NCBI GenBank assembly: GCA_946482325.1
Contig: CAMLRA010000131.1
Location: forward strand, 1-11,919
Direction: 5' to 3'
Source of the DNA: an uncultured Chromatiaceae bacterium
Lineage (GTDB): Bacteria > Pseudomonadota > Gammaproteobacteria > Enterobacterales > Alteromonadaceae
DNA: 11,919 nucleotides
How positions within the stretch are numbered: the stretch's first letter is position 1; each line of letters starts with the position of its first letter. Positions 1 through 6,989 of the stretch are shown piece by piece. The notes beneath the pieces are model-generated. The model saw only the letters and a list, made by a program, of their open reading frames with translations. It was not told the origin of the DNA and did not search any database. The translations under genes were made by a program, and so were the position numbers.

Positions 1-26
1 TATTATGATGTTTTATCTTTCTGTTG

Positions 27-782
27 TCAGAAAGTCTTGCTCAAACTCAGTACTAAGCGGCCATCACACAGATTGCAACCCGCACTGCCTTCGATATTGG
101 TTGAAGCAAATTTCAGCTGAACAGCTGAACCTAACACTGTCGTACCCAGACCAACACTCCAGTCGAGATATGCGTCACCACGTAACGGGCCGGCAGCAAC
201 AAAAGTGTTGTATTGCGCATTATCTTCGAATTGGTTCTGTCCTAAGTGTAATAACAGGCTCAGACTCTCGTGCAGCACATAAGTGTAGTCGGCGGATAAG
301 TAATAATATTCGTTCACGCCGGTACCAAAATAGTCGTCAGAATAAGCAAAGCCGAGGACTAAATCTTTATAAATCAGCTTGGTATAGAATTCATTGAAGT
401 TAAACTGATCAGTTTGGTTGTCACCGTTCGGGTAACGGTATTGCATCGCACCGACGTCGATAGTCCAGTCTTCACTGATTTTGCCGGTCCAGCCGGCCAG
501 AATATCCAGCTCCATCGAGCCATTGCCAAATTTGATGTTCGAACCCCAGGTCGACAGATAAAAACCAGAGTCGGCAGTGACGGTGAAACCGCCTTGTAAC
601 GCCATGCCTTCGTTGGTTTGCGAGATACCGCGGAACAAATAATCAGATACATATCCGACGTTACCGGTCAGCGCGACCGCTTGTGCTGAACCTGCAAAAC
701 AGCTGGCGACTAATACTGCGATAGCGCCCAGTTTTTTTCCCTGCATCAACGAACTTGTTGTTTTAGTTGCCATTGTTTTCAT
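27..782 (-). CDS. TorF/gcw_chp-family outer-membrane porin-like protein
   Basis: A 251-residue exported protein. Residues 1-35 form a signal peptide: basic residues around 7-17, a hydrophobic core, and a probable cut after SAQA. The mature protein begins with the family's typical strand pattern (GNVGYVSDYLFRGISQT), continues with alternating aromatic/polar beta strands, and ends in Lys-Thr-Phe. A terminal Phe is the usual outer-membrane insertion signal. A late C-x-x-C pair (GCNLC) could form a disulfide. The start at 782 is chosen because AAGGG precedes it at suitable spacing and the signal peptide begins there; the frame stays open to 950 but without a better start. From memory, this family (TIGR02001-like) often sits next to glnK-amtB, which would lie off the left edge. 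The substrate is unknown. The family call is fairly sure; porin function is inferred. Confidence 0.82.
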   Translation of the reverse strand: MKTMATKTTSSLMQGKKLGAIAVLVASCFAGSAQAVALTGNVGYVSDYLFRGISQTNEGMALQGGFTVTADSGFYLSTWGSNIKFGNGSMELDILAGWTGKISEDWTIDVGAMQYRYPNGDNQTDQFNFNEFYTKLIYKDLVLGFAYSDDYFGTGVNEYYYLSADYTYVLHESLSLLLHLGQNQFEDNAQYNTFVAAGPLRGDAYLDWSVGLGTTVLGSAVQLKFASTNIEGSAGCNLCDGRLVLSLSKTF

Positions 783-819
783 TTGCTTTGCCCTTATCTT
801 TGTTGGTCGTAAAAGGTAA

Positions 820-835
820 TTCCATTTTTGTGCCA
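820..835 (-). promoter_or_regulatory. Possible sigma54-type promoter of the TorF-like gene
   Basis: Read on the minus strand, TGGCAC matches the sigma54 -24 element exactly and is followed after 5 nt by TGGAA at the -12 position. The spacing is right, but the usual -12 GC is GA here, which is a serious mismatch. It lies about 40 nt upstream of the start codon at 782. It is weak alone; the nitrogen-linked family and the NtrC-like half-site upstream make it worth noting. Confidence 0.25.
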
Positions 836-897
836 TCAGTGAAAACCAATATAATTCAATACGATAGACTTTATACCGGCATTCTGCCAGCAGCCAA

Positions 898-914
898 TGT
901 GCAATAATGGTGCA
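898..914. promoter_or_regulatory. Possible NtrC-type binding site
   Basis: The right half, TGGTGCA (908-914), matches the NtrC half-site exactly. The left half, TGTGCAA (898-904), matches only 4 of 7 positions of TGCACCA. The site lies about 65-80 nt upstream of the possible sigma54 element of the minus-strand porin gene, a usual distance for an enhancer site. It could be chance. Confidence 0.22.
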
Positions 915-1051
915 GCCTTGCTTGTTTTTTGGGCGCTGTGTTTGTTGCATCTGTAGTAAAGCGGCTGCGTTGCAAAGCGAAATCGGCTACAGTGACGGCT
1001 TTGTGGCAGGTCCAATGGCGATGTGTGGGCTTTGCAGGAAAGGAGAAACAA

Positions 1052-1729
1052 ATGTTACCGTTTTGGATTGCACCTTCGATCTTATCGGCTGACTTAGCCC
1101 GTCTTGGTGATGATGTAGCCCGGGTGCTGGCTGCCGGCGCCGATGTCGTGCACTTTGATGTGATGGATAATCACTATGTGCCGAATCTGACGTTTGGCCC
1201 GATGTTATGCCAGGCCTTGCGTAATTACGGCATCACAGCGCCGATTGACGTCCATTTGATGGTGGAGCCGGTCGATAGTCTGGTGCCGCAATTTGCCAAA
1301 GCCGGCGCGTCTATTATTACTTTTCATCCCGAAGCGTCGCGCCACGTCGACCGTACTTTACAGTTGATCAAAGACGAGGGCTGCCAGGCGGGTTTAGTGT
1401 TTAATCCGGCGACGCCTTTGAGTTATCTTGATTATGTGCTGGATAAAGTCGATGTGGTGCTGCTGATGTCTGTGAACCCGGGTTTTGGTGGTCAAAGTTT
1501 TATTCCGGCCACTTTAGACAAACTGCGTCAGGCGCGGCAGATCATCGACCAGAGTGGCCGTCAAATCCGGCTCGAAGTGGACGGTGGCGTCAAAACCGAC
1601 AATATTGCCGCCATCGCGGCTGCTGGCGCTGATATGTTTGTCGCCGGCTCAGCGATTTTCAGTCAGCCAGATTATCAGCAAGTGATTGCTGCGATGCGTG
1701 CTGAACTGGCTACAGTGCGGCCACTTTGA
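1052..1729 (+). CDS. rpe: Ribulose-phosphate 3-epimerase
   Basis: Interconverts D-ribulose 5-phosphate and D-xylulose 5-phosphate in the pentose phosphate pathway, in the cytoplasm. The 225-residue length is normal for the family. The TIM-barrel signatures appear in order: [14 protein letters not shown] (6-19), [12 protein letters not shown] (34-45), DVHLMVEP (66-73), NPGFGGQSF (142-150), LEVDGGVK (174-181) and FVAGSAIF (196-203). The metal and catalytic residues H34, D36, H68 and D177 are all present. The start is fixed by AAAGGAG at 1039-1045, 6 nt before the ATG; an in-frame extension back to 929 has no family similarity. The gene ends in tandem TGA stops. It is divergent from the porin gene, and trpS follows after about 100 bp. 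The usual gph and dam neighbours are missing. Confidence 0.97.
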   Translation: MLPFWIAPSILSADLARLGDDVARVLAAGADVVHFDVMDNHYVPNLTFGPMLCQALRNYGITAPIDVHLMVEPVDSLVPQFAKAGASIITFHPEASRHVDRTLQLIKDEGCQAGLVFNPATPLSYLDYVLDKVDVVLLMSVNPGFGGQSFIPATLDKLRQARQIIDQSGRQIRLEVDGGVKTDNIAAIAAAGADMFVAGSAIFSQPDYQQVIAAMRAELATVRPL

Positions 1730-1747
1730 TGAGTCCGCGCGCCAGGC

Positions 1748-1776
1748 GTGGCAAAGCCACATGAAGCGGTTATAAT
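1748..1776 (+). promoter_or_regulatory. Sigma70-type promoter for trpS
   Basis: A perfect TATAAT -10 (1771-1776) lies 17 bp after GTGGCA (1748-1753), which matches 4 of 6 bases of the -35 consensus. Transcription would start near 1783, about 50 nt before the trpS ATG. The -35 sits in a small hairpin, GTGGC-AAA-GCCAC (1748-1760). The promoter lets trpS be expressed independently of rpe. Confidence 0.55.
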
Positions 1777-1832
1777 CGGCGCAATTTTTTGTTCGGACTG
1801 CCGGGCAGTTCACACACAGGACCTCAGATTTC

Positions 1833-2846
1833 ATGCAGAAGACTTCGGCAAAACCTATCGTATTATCCGGCGCCCAACCGTCCGGCCAGCTGACTATCGG
1901 CAATTATCTTGGTGCGCTGCGCCAGTGGGACCGGATGCAGGATGATTACGATTGTCTGTATTGCATCGTTGATTTACATGCAATTACTGTCCGGCAGGAG
2001 CCGACGGCCCTGCGCAGTGCTTCGCTGGATTCTTTAGCTTTATATCTGGCCTGCGGTATAGACCCAAAACGTTCGGCCGTGTTTATGCAATCACATGTGC
2101 CTGAGCACAGCCAGTTGGCTTGGGTGCTGAATTGTTACACGCAGTTTGGTGAACTAAGCCGGATGACGCAGTTTAAAGACAAATCTGAGCGCCATAACAA
2201 CAACGTTAACGCCGGTCTTTTTACTTACCCGGTGCTGATGGCGGCCGACATCCTGTTGTATCAGGCCAATCAGGTCCCGGTTGGCCACGACCAGAAACAA
2301 CATCTGGAATTGGCGCGTGATGTGGCGATGCGCTTTAACGCCTTACACGGCGACATTTTTACCGTGCCAGAACCTTATATTCCGCCTGTTGCTGCACGCG
2401 TGATGAGCTTGCAGGAGCCGACGAAAAAGATGTCAAAATCGGATGAAAATCCGTGGAACTTCGTCGGTTTGCTGGAAGATCCGAAGATGATCAGCAAAAA
2501 ATTCAAGAAGGCCATGACAGATTCAGAAGATCCGCCACGGGTATATTTTGATATCGACAACAAGCCAGGCGTCGCGAATCTGCTGAGCATCTTATCCGGT
2601 GTCACCAATAAACCGGTCGAAGCGCTGGTCAATGAATACGAAGGCAAAATGTATGGCCACCTCAAAGGTGATGTGGCGGATGCGGTCATTGCGTTATTGG
2701 AACCAGTGCAACAGCGTTTCCACGAACTGCGCAACGATCAGGCCACATTAACTCAAGTGATGCAGGCTGGTGCCGCGGAAGCGCGCCGTCGTGCGTCGGC
2801 GACGTTGTCGAAGGTTAATGAAGCCGTTGGTTTTGTGCTGCCTTAA
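1833..2846 (+). CDS. trpS: Tryptophanyl-tRNA synthetase
   Basis: Charges tRNA-Trp with tryptophan using ATP, in the cytoplasm. This 337-residue class I synthetase has normal bacterial length. The HIGH-type motif is TIGN at 21-24 within [18 protein letters not shown]. The tryptophan-pocket region follows, with CIVDLHA (44-50), [10 protein letters not shown] (136-145) and [13 protein letters not shown] (148-160). The KMSKS loop is exact at 199-203, followed by the helical anticodon-binding part. The start follows AGGA at 1818-1821, 11 nt away, a rather long spacing, but the N-terminus aligns with the family. The gene has its own promoter in the rpe-trpS spacer and ends just before a strong terminator. 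Confidence 0.97.
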   Translation: MQKTSAKPIVLSGAQPSGQLTIGNYLGALRQWDRMQDDYDCLYCIVDLHAITVRQEPTALRSASLDSLALYLACGIDPKRSAVFMQSHVPEHSQLAWVLNCYTQFGELSRMTQFKDKSERHNNNVNAGLFTYPVLMAADILLYQANQVPVGHDQKQHLELARDVAMRFNALHGDIFTVPEPYIPPVAARVMSLQEPTKKMSKSDENPWNFVGLLEDPKMISKKFKKAMTDSEDPPRVYFDIDNKPGVANLLSILSGVTNKPVEALVNEYEGKMYGHLKGDVADAVIALLEPVQQRFHELRNDQATLTQVMQAGAAEARRRASATLSKVNEAVGFVLP

Positions 2847-2864
2847 ACAATAAGATGTAAAAAG

Positions 2865-2890
2865 CAAAAGCCCCGCTCGCGGGGCTTTTG
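2865..2890. terminator. Bidirectional intrinsic terminator
   Basis: A near-perfect hairpin: CAAAAGCCCCG (2865-2875) pairs with CGGGGCTTTTG (2880-2890) around a CTCG loop. It has a GC core with an A tract on the left and a T tract on the right, so it works in both directions. It sits between trpS (ends 2846) and the convergent minus-strand gene (ends 2915) and can stop both. Confidence 0.9.
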
Positions 2891-2914
2891 TATTTCTGCG
2901 CTTTACCGGGTTGC

Positions 2915-4399
2915 TTACAAATAGGCTTTGCTAAACGCTTCTTTCGATTCTTTGATATAGGCCCGGGCTTTTTTCGCGTGATTCTCCCAGGCGGCTTTAT
3001 CGGCGCTGTCACTAAACGGGTTTTGCTCCGGCGCAATGGAACGGTCAAAGCGGTCGTAAAAGGTCAGGGCTGCAGCCGTCACCTGATTAAAGCGTTCTTT
3101 GTATTCCTGCACGCTTTCCAGTTGCTCTGAGGTTTTCAGCAAATACTGCACCAGTTCGGTGTTTTGCTCGCGATCATGCAGTTGCTGTGCGTGATTGGCG
3201 ACGTTTGCCGCAATTTCGCTACTGATGGCAGCGCGGATGCTGTCTTCTTTACTCATCACCCGGCCAAAGTTTTCCTGGGTGCGGGCCAGGCCTGCGTGCT
3301 GAATATAACCACGCAGCTGTTTGTCCAAATCCTTGCGGTAGCTTTCCACCAGCTTTTGCATAGCGCCAAGCTCATTATCGAGCGCATTGACCTGCTGCAG
3401 TTCTTTTTCCAGCTCGTTGAGGAAACGCTCGGCGTTCTCGTAAATTTTCAGGCCGTTTTGTTCAGCGAATTTGCGGTCTTTGCGGCTTAAATCCGCGTTT
3501 TCATAGTTCGATTTATCAAAAGCCGCCGCCAGAAAAGATTTAAAGGGTTCGGCAAATGCTGCATAAGCGCCACCGGTGACCACACTCAGAGTTGCAGTCG
3601 CGAGATCGCCAAACGGCTTCACCATCGAAGTTAACCGCGCTTGCTGCAGCGGCGAAGACACGCGTTTAGTGTCACTGATGATGTTGCGAAACGAGGCATA
3701 AGCCATCGGATTAGACATCTTGTTGCGCTCAGAGCTGGCCAGCACCAACGTGATGCTGGCGTAAATTGCATTAGCGTATTCCAGATACTGACGCTGCGTC
3801 TCGAGCTGCGCGGCGTAATTCTGCCCTAAGCTTTTAAACTGTTCTGCCTGCAGCTCCGGATTTTTGTTTTGCTTCAGCCGGTCCAGAATGCCGCTGACAA
3901 TACGCTGTTCGTTTTTCTGCAACGCCACATCCAGGCCAATCCGCTCGATGCTGACGTCATCCAATGCAATGCCACCGTTGCTGCTTTCAATATCTAAGCG
4001 GATAAATTTGCGGCCCGGGTCGTCAATTGAAATGCGGTGGGCCAGATAATCCGCACTGCTGGCCGACATTTCGATCAGACCAATTTGTTGCCAGGGCGCG
4101 TCGGCTTTTAATGAGGTGGAACTTAAGATGTTGATGCGGTAGCTGGTATAGGCATTTTCCGGTTTGACCCAAAATTCCAGCATCCCAGGTTCAGCCACCT
4201 GGGCGGGCGTCACCAGGCTGGCAGCACCACGGCTGCAGAACAGTGCCTGTTGCCCACTGCGAGCCAGCTCATGCTGCAATTGACAGCCATTTAAGATATT
4301 CCAGCTGCTGTTGCCTTCAAAATCAGCTTTAAACACCGGCTGTGCCAGTGCACTACCGGCGAATGCCACAGAACTCAGGAACAGGGGGAGTACACGCAT
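2915..4399 (-). CDS. Exported protein: jelly-roll-like N-terminus and long helical C-terminus, unknown function
   Basis: A 494-residue protein I do not recognise by name. Residues 1-19 are a signal peptide with a likely cut at ALA|QP; there is no lipobox, so it is probably periplasmic or secreted. Residues 21-157 look like a carbohydrate-binding or MAM-like beta sandwich: FKADFEGNSSW, LEFWVKPE, and a closing GGIALDDVSIERIG. Two cysteines (C39, C55) could pair. Residues 158-494 are charged, Gln/Glu/Lys-rich and strongly helical, with likely coiled coils near 318-365 and 395-440. They are interrupted by an alanine/glycine-rich hydrophobic stretch at about 264-295 (LATATLSVVTGGAYAAFAE). The start at 4399 has GAGGA about 5 nt upstream and begins the signal peptide; the open frame extends to 4603 without support. 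The gene is divergent from cstA and convergent with trpS. The domain reading is by eye and not certain. Confidence 0.8.
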   Translation of the reverse strand: MRVLPLFLSSVAFAGSALAQPVFKADFEGNSSWNILNGCQLQHELARSGQQALFCSRGAASLVTPAQVAEPGMLEFWVKPENAYTSYRINILSSTSLKADAPWQQIGLIEMSASSADYLAHRISIDDPGRKFIRLDIESSNGGIALDDVSIERIGLDVALQKNEQRIVSGILDRLKQNKNPELQAEQFKSLGQNYAAQLETQRQYLEYANAIYASITLVLASSERNKMSNPMAYASFRNIISDTKRVSSPLQQARLTSMVKPFGDLATATLSVVTGGAYAAFAEPFKSFLAAAFDKSNYENADLSRKDRKFAEQNGLKIYENAERFLNELEKELQQVNALDNELGAMQKLVESYRKDLDKQLRGYIQHAGLARTQENFGRVMSKEDSIRAAISSEIAANVANHAQQLHDREQNTELVQYLLKTSEQLESVQEYKERFNQVTAAALTFYDRFDRSIAPEQNPFSDSADKAAWENHAKKARAYIKESKEAFSKAYL

Positions 4400-4456
4400 A
4401 TCATCCTCAATCAGGCCAGTGGGTGGCGACAAGCTGCAGGCTGCCAGCTGCAGACT

Positions 4457-4512
4457 GTACCAAAGCTGAATCAAAGCAGCCAGAAGCGCTTGCTGCGTTT
4501 TGGCTTTGGTAC
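4457..4512. repeat. Long imperfect inverted repeat (56-nt hairpin)
   Basis: GTACCAAAGC (4457-4466) is perfectly repeated in inverse as GCTTTGGTAC (4503-4512). With two G-T wobbles the outer stem reaches 14 pairs (4457-4470 with 4499-4512). After a T-T mismatch, a C-G pair and an AAA bulge, GCAGC (4476-4480) pairs with GCTGC (4492-4496) around an 11-nt loop. It lies between the start of the minus-strand exported protein and the cstA promoter. No T run follows on either side, so it is not a standard terminator. Confidence 0.75.
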
Positions 4513-4547
4513 GGCCAGAAAGGCTGCGCTGACCTCTGGCGCCTGCG

Positions 4548-4576
4548 TTGACATCAGCAGGCGAACCCGATAGAAC
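4548..4576 (+). promoter_or_regulatory. Sigma70-type promoter for cstA-ybdD
   Basis: A perfect TTGACA -35 (4548-4553) is followed after exactly 17 bp by TAGAAC (4571-4576), which matches 4 of 6 bases of the -10 consensus. Transcription would begin near 4583, giving a short leader of about 43 nt with GGGGA at 4616-4620 just before the cstA start. Confidence 0.55.
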
Positions 4577-4625
4577 AGAGTGATAAAAATCAAACAAAAA
4601 CAAAAACTTTCAGACGGGGATACAG

Positions 4626-6716
4626 ATGACAACACCAATAGCTCCACAAGGCTGGCCACAGCGTTTGCTCTGGCTTGGTATTGCTATCACCGGGGCTGCA
4701 GCCGCCGGTGGTATTGCGCTGAACCGCGGCGAATCCATCAATGCGATTTGGTTTATCGTCGCGGCTGTTTGTACTTATCTGATTGGTTACCGCTTTTACA
4801 GTGCCTGGGTGGCCGCGAGGGTGCTGATGCTGGATGAAACCCGCGCCACGCCTGCAGTACGCCTGGCTGATGGCCGGGATTATGTGCCTACTAACCGCTG
4901 GGTCGTGTTTGGCCACCATTTTGCAGCGATTGCCGGCCCCGGCCCGTTGATTGGGCCGACCTTAGCGGCGCAGTTCGGTTATTTGCCGGGTACCTTGTGG
5001 ATTTTGGTCGGCAGTGTATTGGCAGGCTGTGTGCAGGATATGGTGATCCTGTTTTGTTCAATGCGCCGCGATGGCCGCAGTTTAGGTCAAATGGCGCGGG
5101 ACGAACTCGGTCCAATCGGTGGTTTTGCTGCTTTGCTGGCCACTTTCCTGATTATGATCATCCTGATTGCGGTGCTGGGCCTGGTTGTCGTCAATGCGAT
5201 GAAGCATTCGCCCTGGGCAACTTCTACCGTGGCGGCCACTATTCCTATCGCAGTGTTCATCGGCCTTTATATGCGTTATTTGCGGCCGGGCCGGGTGTTG
5301 GAAGGCTCGTTATTGGGCGTGGTGTTATTGCTGTTGTCGGTCGGAGCCGGTGGTTGGGTCGACCAACAGGCTGACCTGCGCGAATGGTTTAACCATCCGG
5401 GGTTACCGCTGGCCTTTGCGGTTATTGGCTACGGTTTGTTAGCCGCAATTTTGCCGGTCTGGTTGTTGCTGGCACCGCGGGATTATCTGTCGACTTTTAT
5501 GAAACTTGGCACCGTAATTTTGCTGGCAGTGGCGATTGTCATTCTGCAGCCGGAAATCAAAATGCCGGCGCTGACCCAGTTTATCGATGGTACTGGCCCT
5601 ATTTTTGCCGGTAGCCTGTTTCCTTTTGTGTTTATCACTATCGCTTGTGGCGCGATTTCAGGTTTTCACTCGCTGATCTCAAGCGGCACCACACCAAAAT
5701 TGCTGGAAAATGAACGCGATATTCGCATGGTCGGTTACGGCGGCATGGCTTTGGAATCATTTGTCGCCATCATGGCGCTGATAGCGGCTTGTGTACTGGA
5801 GCCTGGCGTCTATTTTGCGATCAACAGCCCGGCCGGTATTGTCGGCGCGACGCCGGAAGCGGCCGTAGCGACCATCAGCAGCTGGGGTTTCCCAGTGACT
5901 GTGGAGCAAATGAATCAGCTGGCGGCGACGATGGGCGAAGCTACGTTATTTGCCCGTACTGGGGGCGCGCCATCGTTGGCAGTCGGGATGGCCAGTATTT
6001 TCGCCTCCGCTTTTGGCGAGCATTTACTCGCCATGTGGTATCACTTTGCCATTATGTTTGAAGCCGTCTTTATCCTGACGACGCTGGATGCCGGCACTCG
6101 CGTTGGCCGTTTTATGCTGCAGGATATGCTGGGGAATTTCTCACCGCGGCTCGGCCAAACCAGCTGGTATCCGTCCGTGGTACTGACATCTTCGCTGGTC
6201 GTCGCCGGCTGGGGTTATTTCCTTTATATCGGTGTGATAGACCCCAATGGTGGCGTAAATATCCTTTGGCCTTTATTTGGTATTTCTAATCAGCTGTTGG
6301 CTGCGATTGCGCTGACAGTTGCGACCTCCATCCTGATTAAAACTGGTCGCATCAAATACTTGTATGTCACGGCGCTGCCGCTGTGTTGGTTGCTGATTCT
6401 GACGACGACAGCAGTGTATGAAAAAATTAGCAGCGCGGACCCGCGTATCGGTTTTTTTGCTGCCGCCAATGATTTGCAGCAAAAGCTTGATGCGGGGTTG
6501 TTAGCGCCAGAAAAAGCCGCGGTAGCCCCTCAGCTGATTTTTAATCAGCAACTGGATGCCTGGCTCGCGATGTTATTTGTCGTGCTGTTATATCTGGTTG
6601 TCGGCGATATGCTCAGAATGGCCTGGCGACGACAGCGTGGGCTCAGTATTTTGCCTTCCTCGGAAACGCCGTACATCTCCAATAAACCTCTCCGGGTAAA
6701 TGGAGTAAGCCAATGA
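4626..6716 (+). CDS. cstA: CstA/BtsT-family carbon starvation transporter
   Basis: An inner-membrane transporter of 696 residues, close to E. coli CstA (701) and BtsT (716). These proteins take up pyruvate and have also been linked to peptide uptake during carbon limitation. Many hydrophobic segments run along the chain. The family's most conserved block is present: [13 protein letters not shown], the [18 protein letters not shown] stretch at 85-102, and [16 protein letters not shown]. Downstream are [14 protein letters not shown] and a [11 protein letters not shown] region. The start at 4626 has GGGGA 5 nt upstream; the first 35 residues form the initial membrane segment. The stop codon overlaps the start of ybdD (ATGA), so the two are translationally coupled. 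Sequence alone does not separate CstA from BtsT as the closer orthologue. The family is certain; the exact substrate is inferred. Confidence 0.93.
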   Translation: MTTPIAPQGWPQRLLWLGIAITGAAAAGGIALNRGESINAIWFIVAAVCTYLIGYRFYSAWVAARVLMLDETRATPAVRLADGRDYVPTNRWVVFGHHFAAIAGPGPLIGPTLAAQFGYLPGTLWILVGSVLAGCVQDMVILFCSMRRDGRSLGQMARDELGPIGGFAALLATFLIMIILIAVLGLVVVNAMKHSPWATSTVAATIPIAVFIGLYMRYLRPGRVLEGSLLGVVLLLLSVGAGGWVDQQADLREWFNHPGLPLAFAVIGYGLLAAILPVWLLLAPRDYLSTFMKLGTVILLAVAIVILQPEIKMPALTQFIDGTGPIFAGSLFPFVFITIACGAISGFHSLISSGTTPKLLENERDIRMVGYGGMALESFVAIMALIAACVLEPGVYFAINSPAGIVGATPEAAVATISSWGFPVTVEQMNQLAATMGEATLFARTGGAPSLAVGMASIFASAFGEHLLAMWYHFAIMFEAVFILTTLDAGTRVGRFMLQDMLGNFSPRLGQTSWYPSVVLTSSLVVAGWGYFLYIGVIDPNGGVNILWPLFGISNQLLAAIALTVATSILIKTGRIKYLYVTALPLCWLLILTTTAVYEKISSADPRIGFFAAANDLQQKLDAGLLAPEKAAVAPQLIFNQQLDAWLAMLFVVLLYLVVGDMLRMAWRRQRGLSILPSSETPYISNKPLRVNGVSQ

Positions 6717-6892
6717 AATCTTTTATCAAAAGATGCTGGGCACTGCTACGGCAGTTGTCCGGTGATGACGCGTATGAACGGTACCTTCGCCATCAGGCAC
6801 TGGCGCATCCGGGCGAGCAGCCGCTTGATCGCAAAAGTTTTTTCCAGCGTGAGCAGGAACGTAAATGGAATGGAGTGAAACGCTGTTGTTAA
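6713..6892 (+). CDS. YbdD/YjiX-family small protein, CstA partner
   Basis: A 59-residue protein of the DUF466 (YbdD/YjiX) family, which is almost always encoded directly after cstA or btsT. The hallmarks are present: a DAYERYLRH segment (19-27), an HPGE box (32-35), a [12 protein letters not shown] segment (41-52) and the C-terminal RCC (57-59) shared with E. coli YbdD. Its start overlaps the cstA stop in ATGA, with GGAG at 6702-6705 as ribosome site, so co-expression is expected. From memory, relatives are reported to be needed for function of the partner transporter; here that is inferred from synteny. The two terminal cysteines suggest metal or disulfide chemistry, but that is a guess. Confidence 0.93.
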   Translation: MKSFIKRCWALLRQLSGDDAYERYLRHQALAHPGEQPLDRKSFFQREQERKWNGVKRCC

Positions 6893-6895
6893 GCA

Positions 6896-6988
6896 GTGAC
6901 AAAATCGCTGATACGACAACAGGACGTTCGCGGGAGACTTTCCCCCCGAGTGATCTGTTTGGAGCTGCGCGCTGCGCCGGTTTGTCAC
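6896..6988. repeat. Spaced inverted repeat spanning the ybdD-regulator intergenic region
   Basis: GTGACAAA (6896-6903) and its exact complement TTTGTCAC (6981-6988) stand 77 nt apart, one just after the ybdD stop and one directly against the regulator ATG. They could be two operator half-sites for the regulator's own control, or the base of a long leader stem. An 8-bp match at this distance can also be chance. Confidence 0.3.
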
Positions 6989-6989
6989 C

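Noticed and set aside
1748..1760. Hairpin GTGGC-AAA-GCCAC as rpe terminator
   Set aside because: The stem is only 5 bp and no T run follows directly; the nearest T run is at 1785-1790. It fits better as part of the trpS promoter region.
4579..4594. CRP-like site AGTGA-N6-TCAAA before cstA
   Set aside because: It matches 8 of 10 core positions, but it overlaps the predicted transcription start and is only 40 nt from the ATG, so it cannot act as a normal activator site there; it is also AT-rich enough to be chance.
4579..4603. Upstream in-frame start at 4603 for the 494-residue exported protein
   Set aside because: The extra 68 residues would bury the signal peptide inside the protein, while the ATG at 4399 has a good ribosome site.
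6930..6950. GGGA/TCCC hairpin as terminator of cstA-ybdD
   Set aside because: Only 4 bp of stem and followed by C residues, not T.
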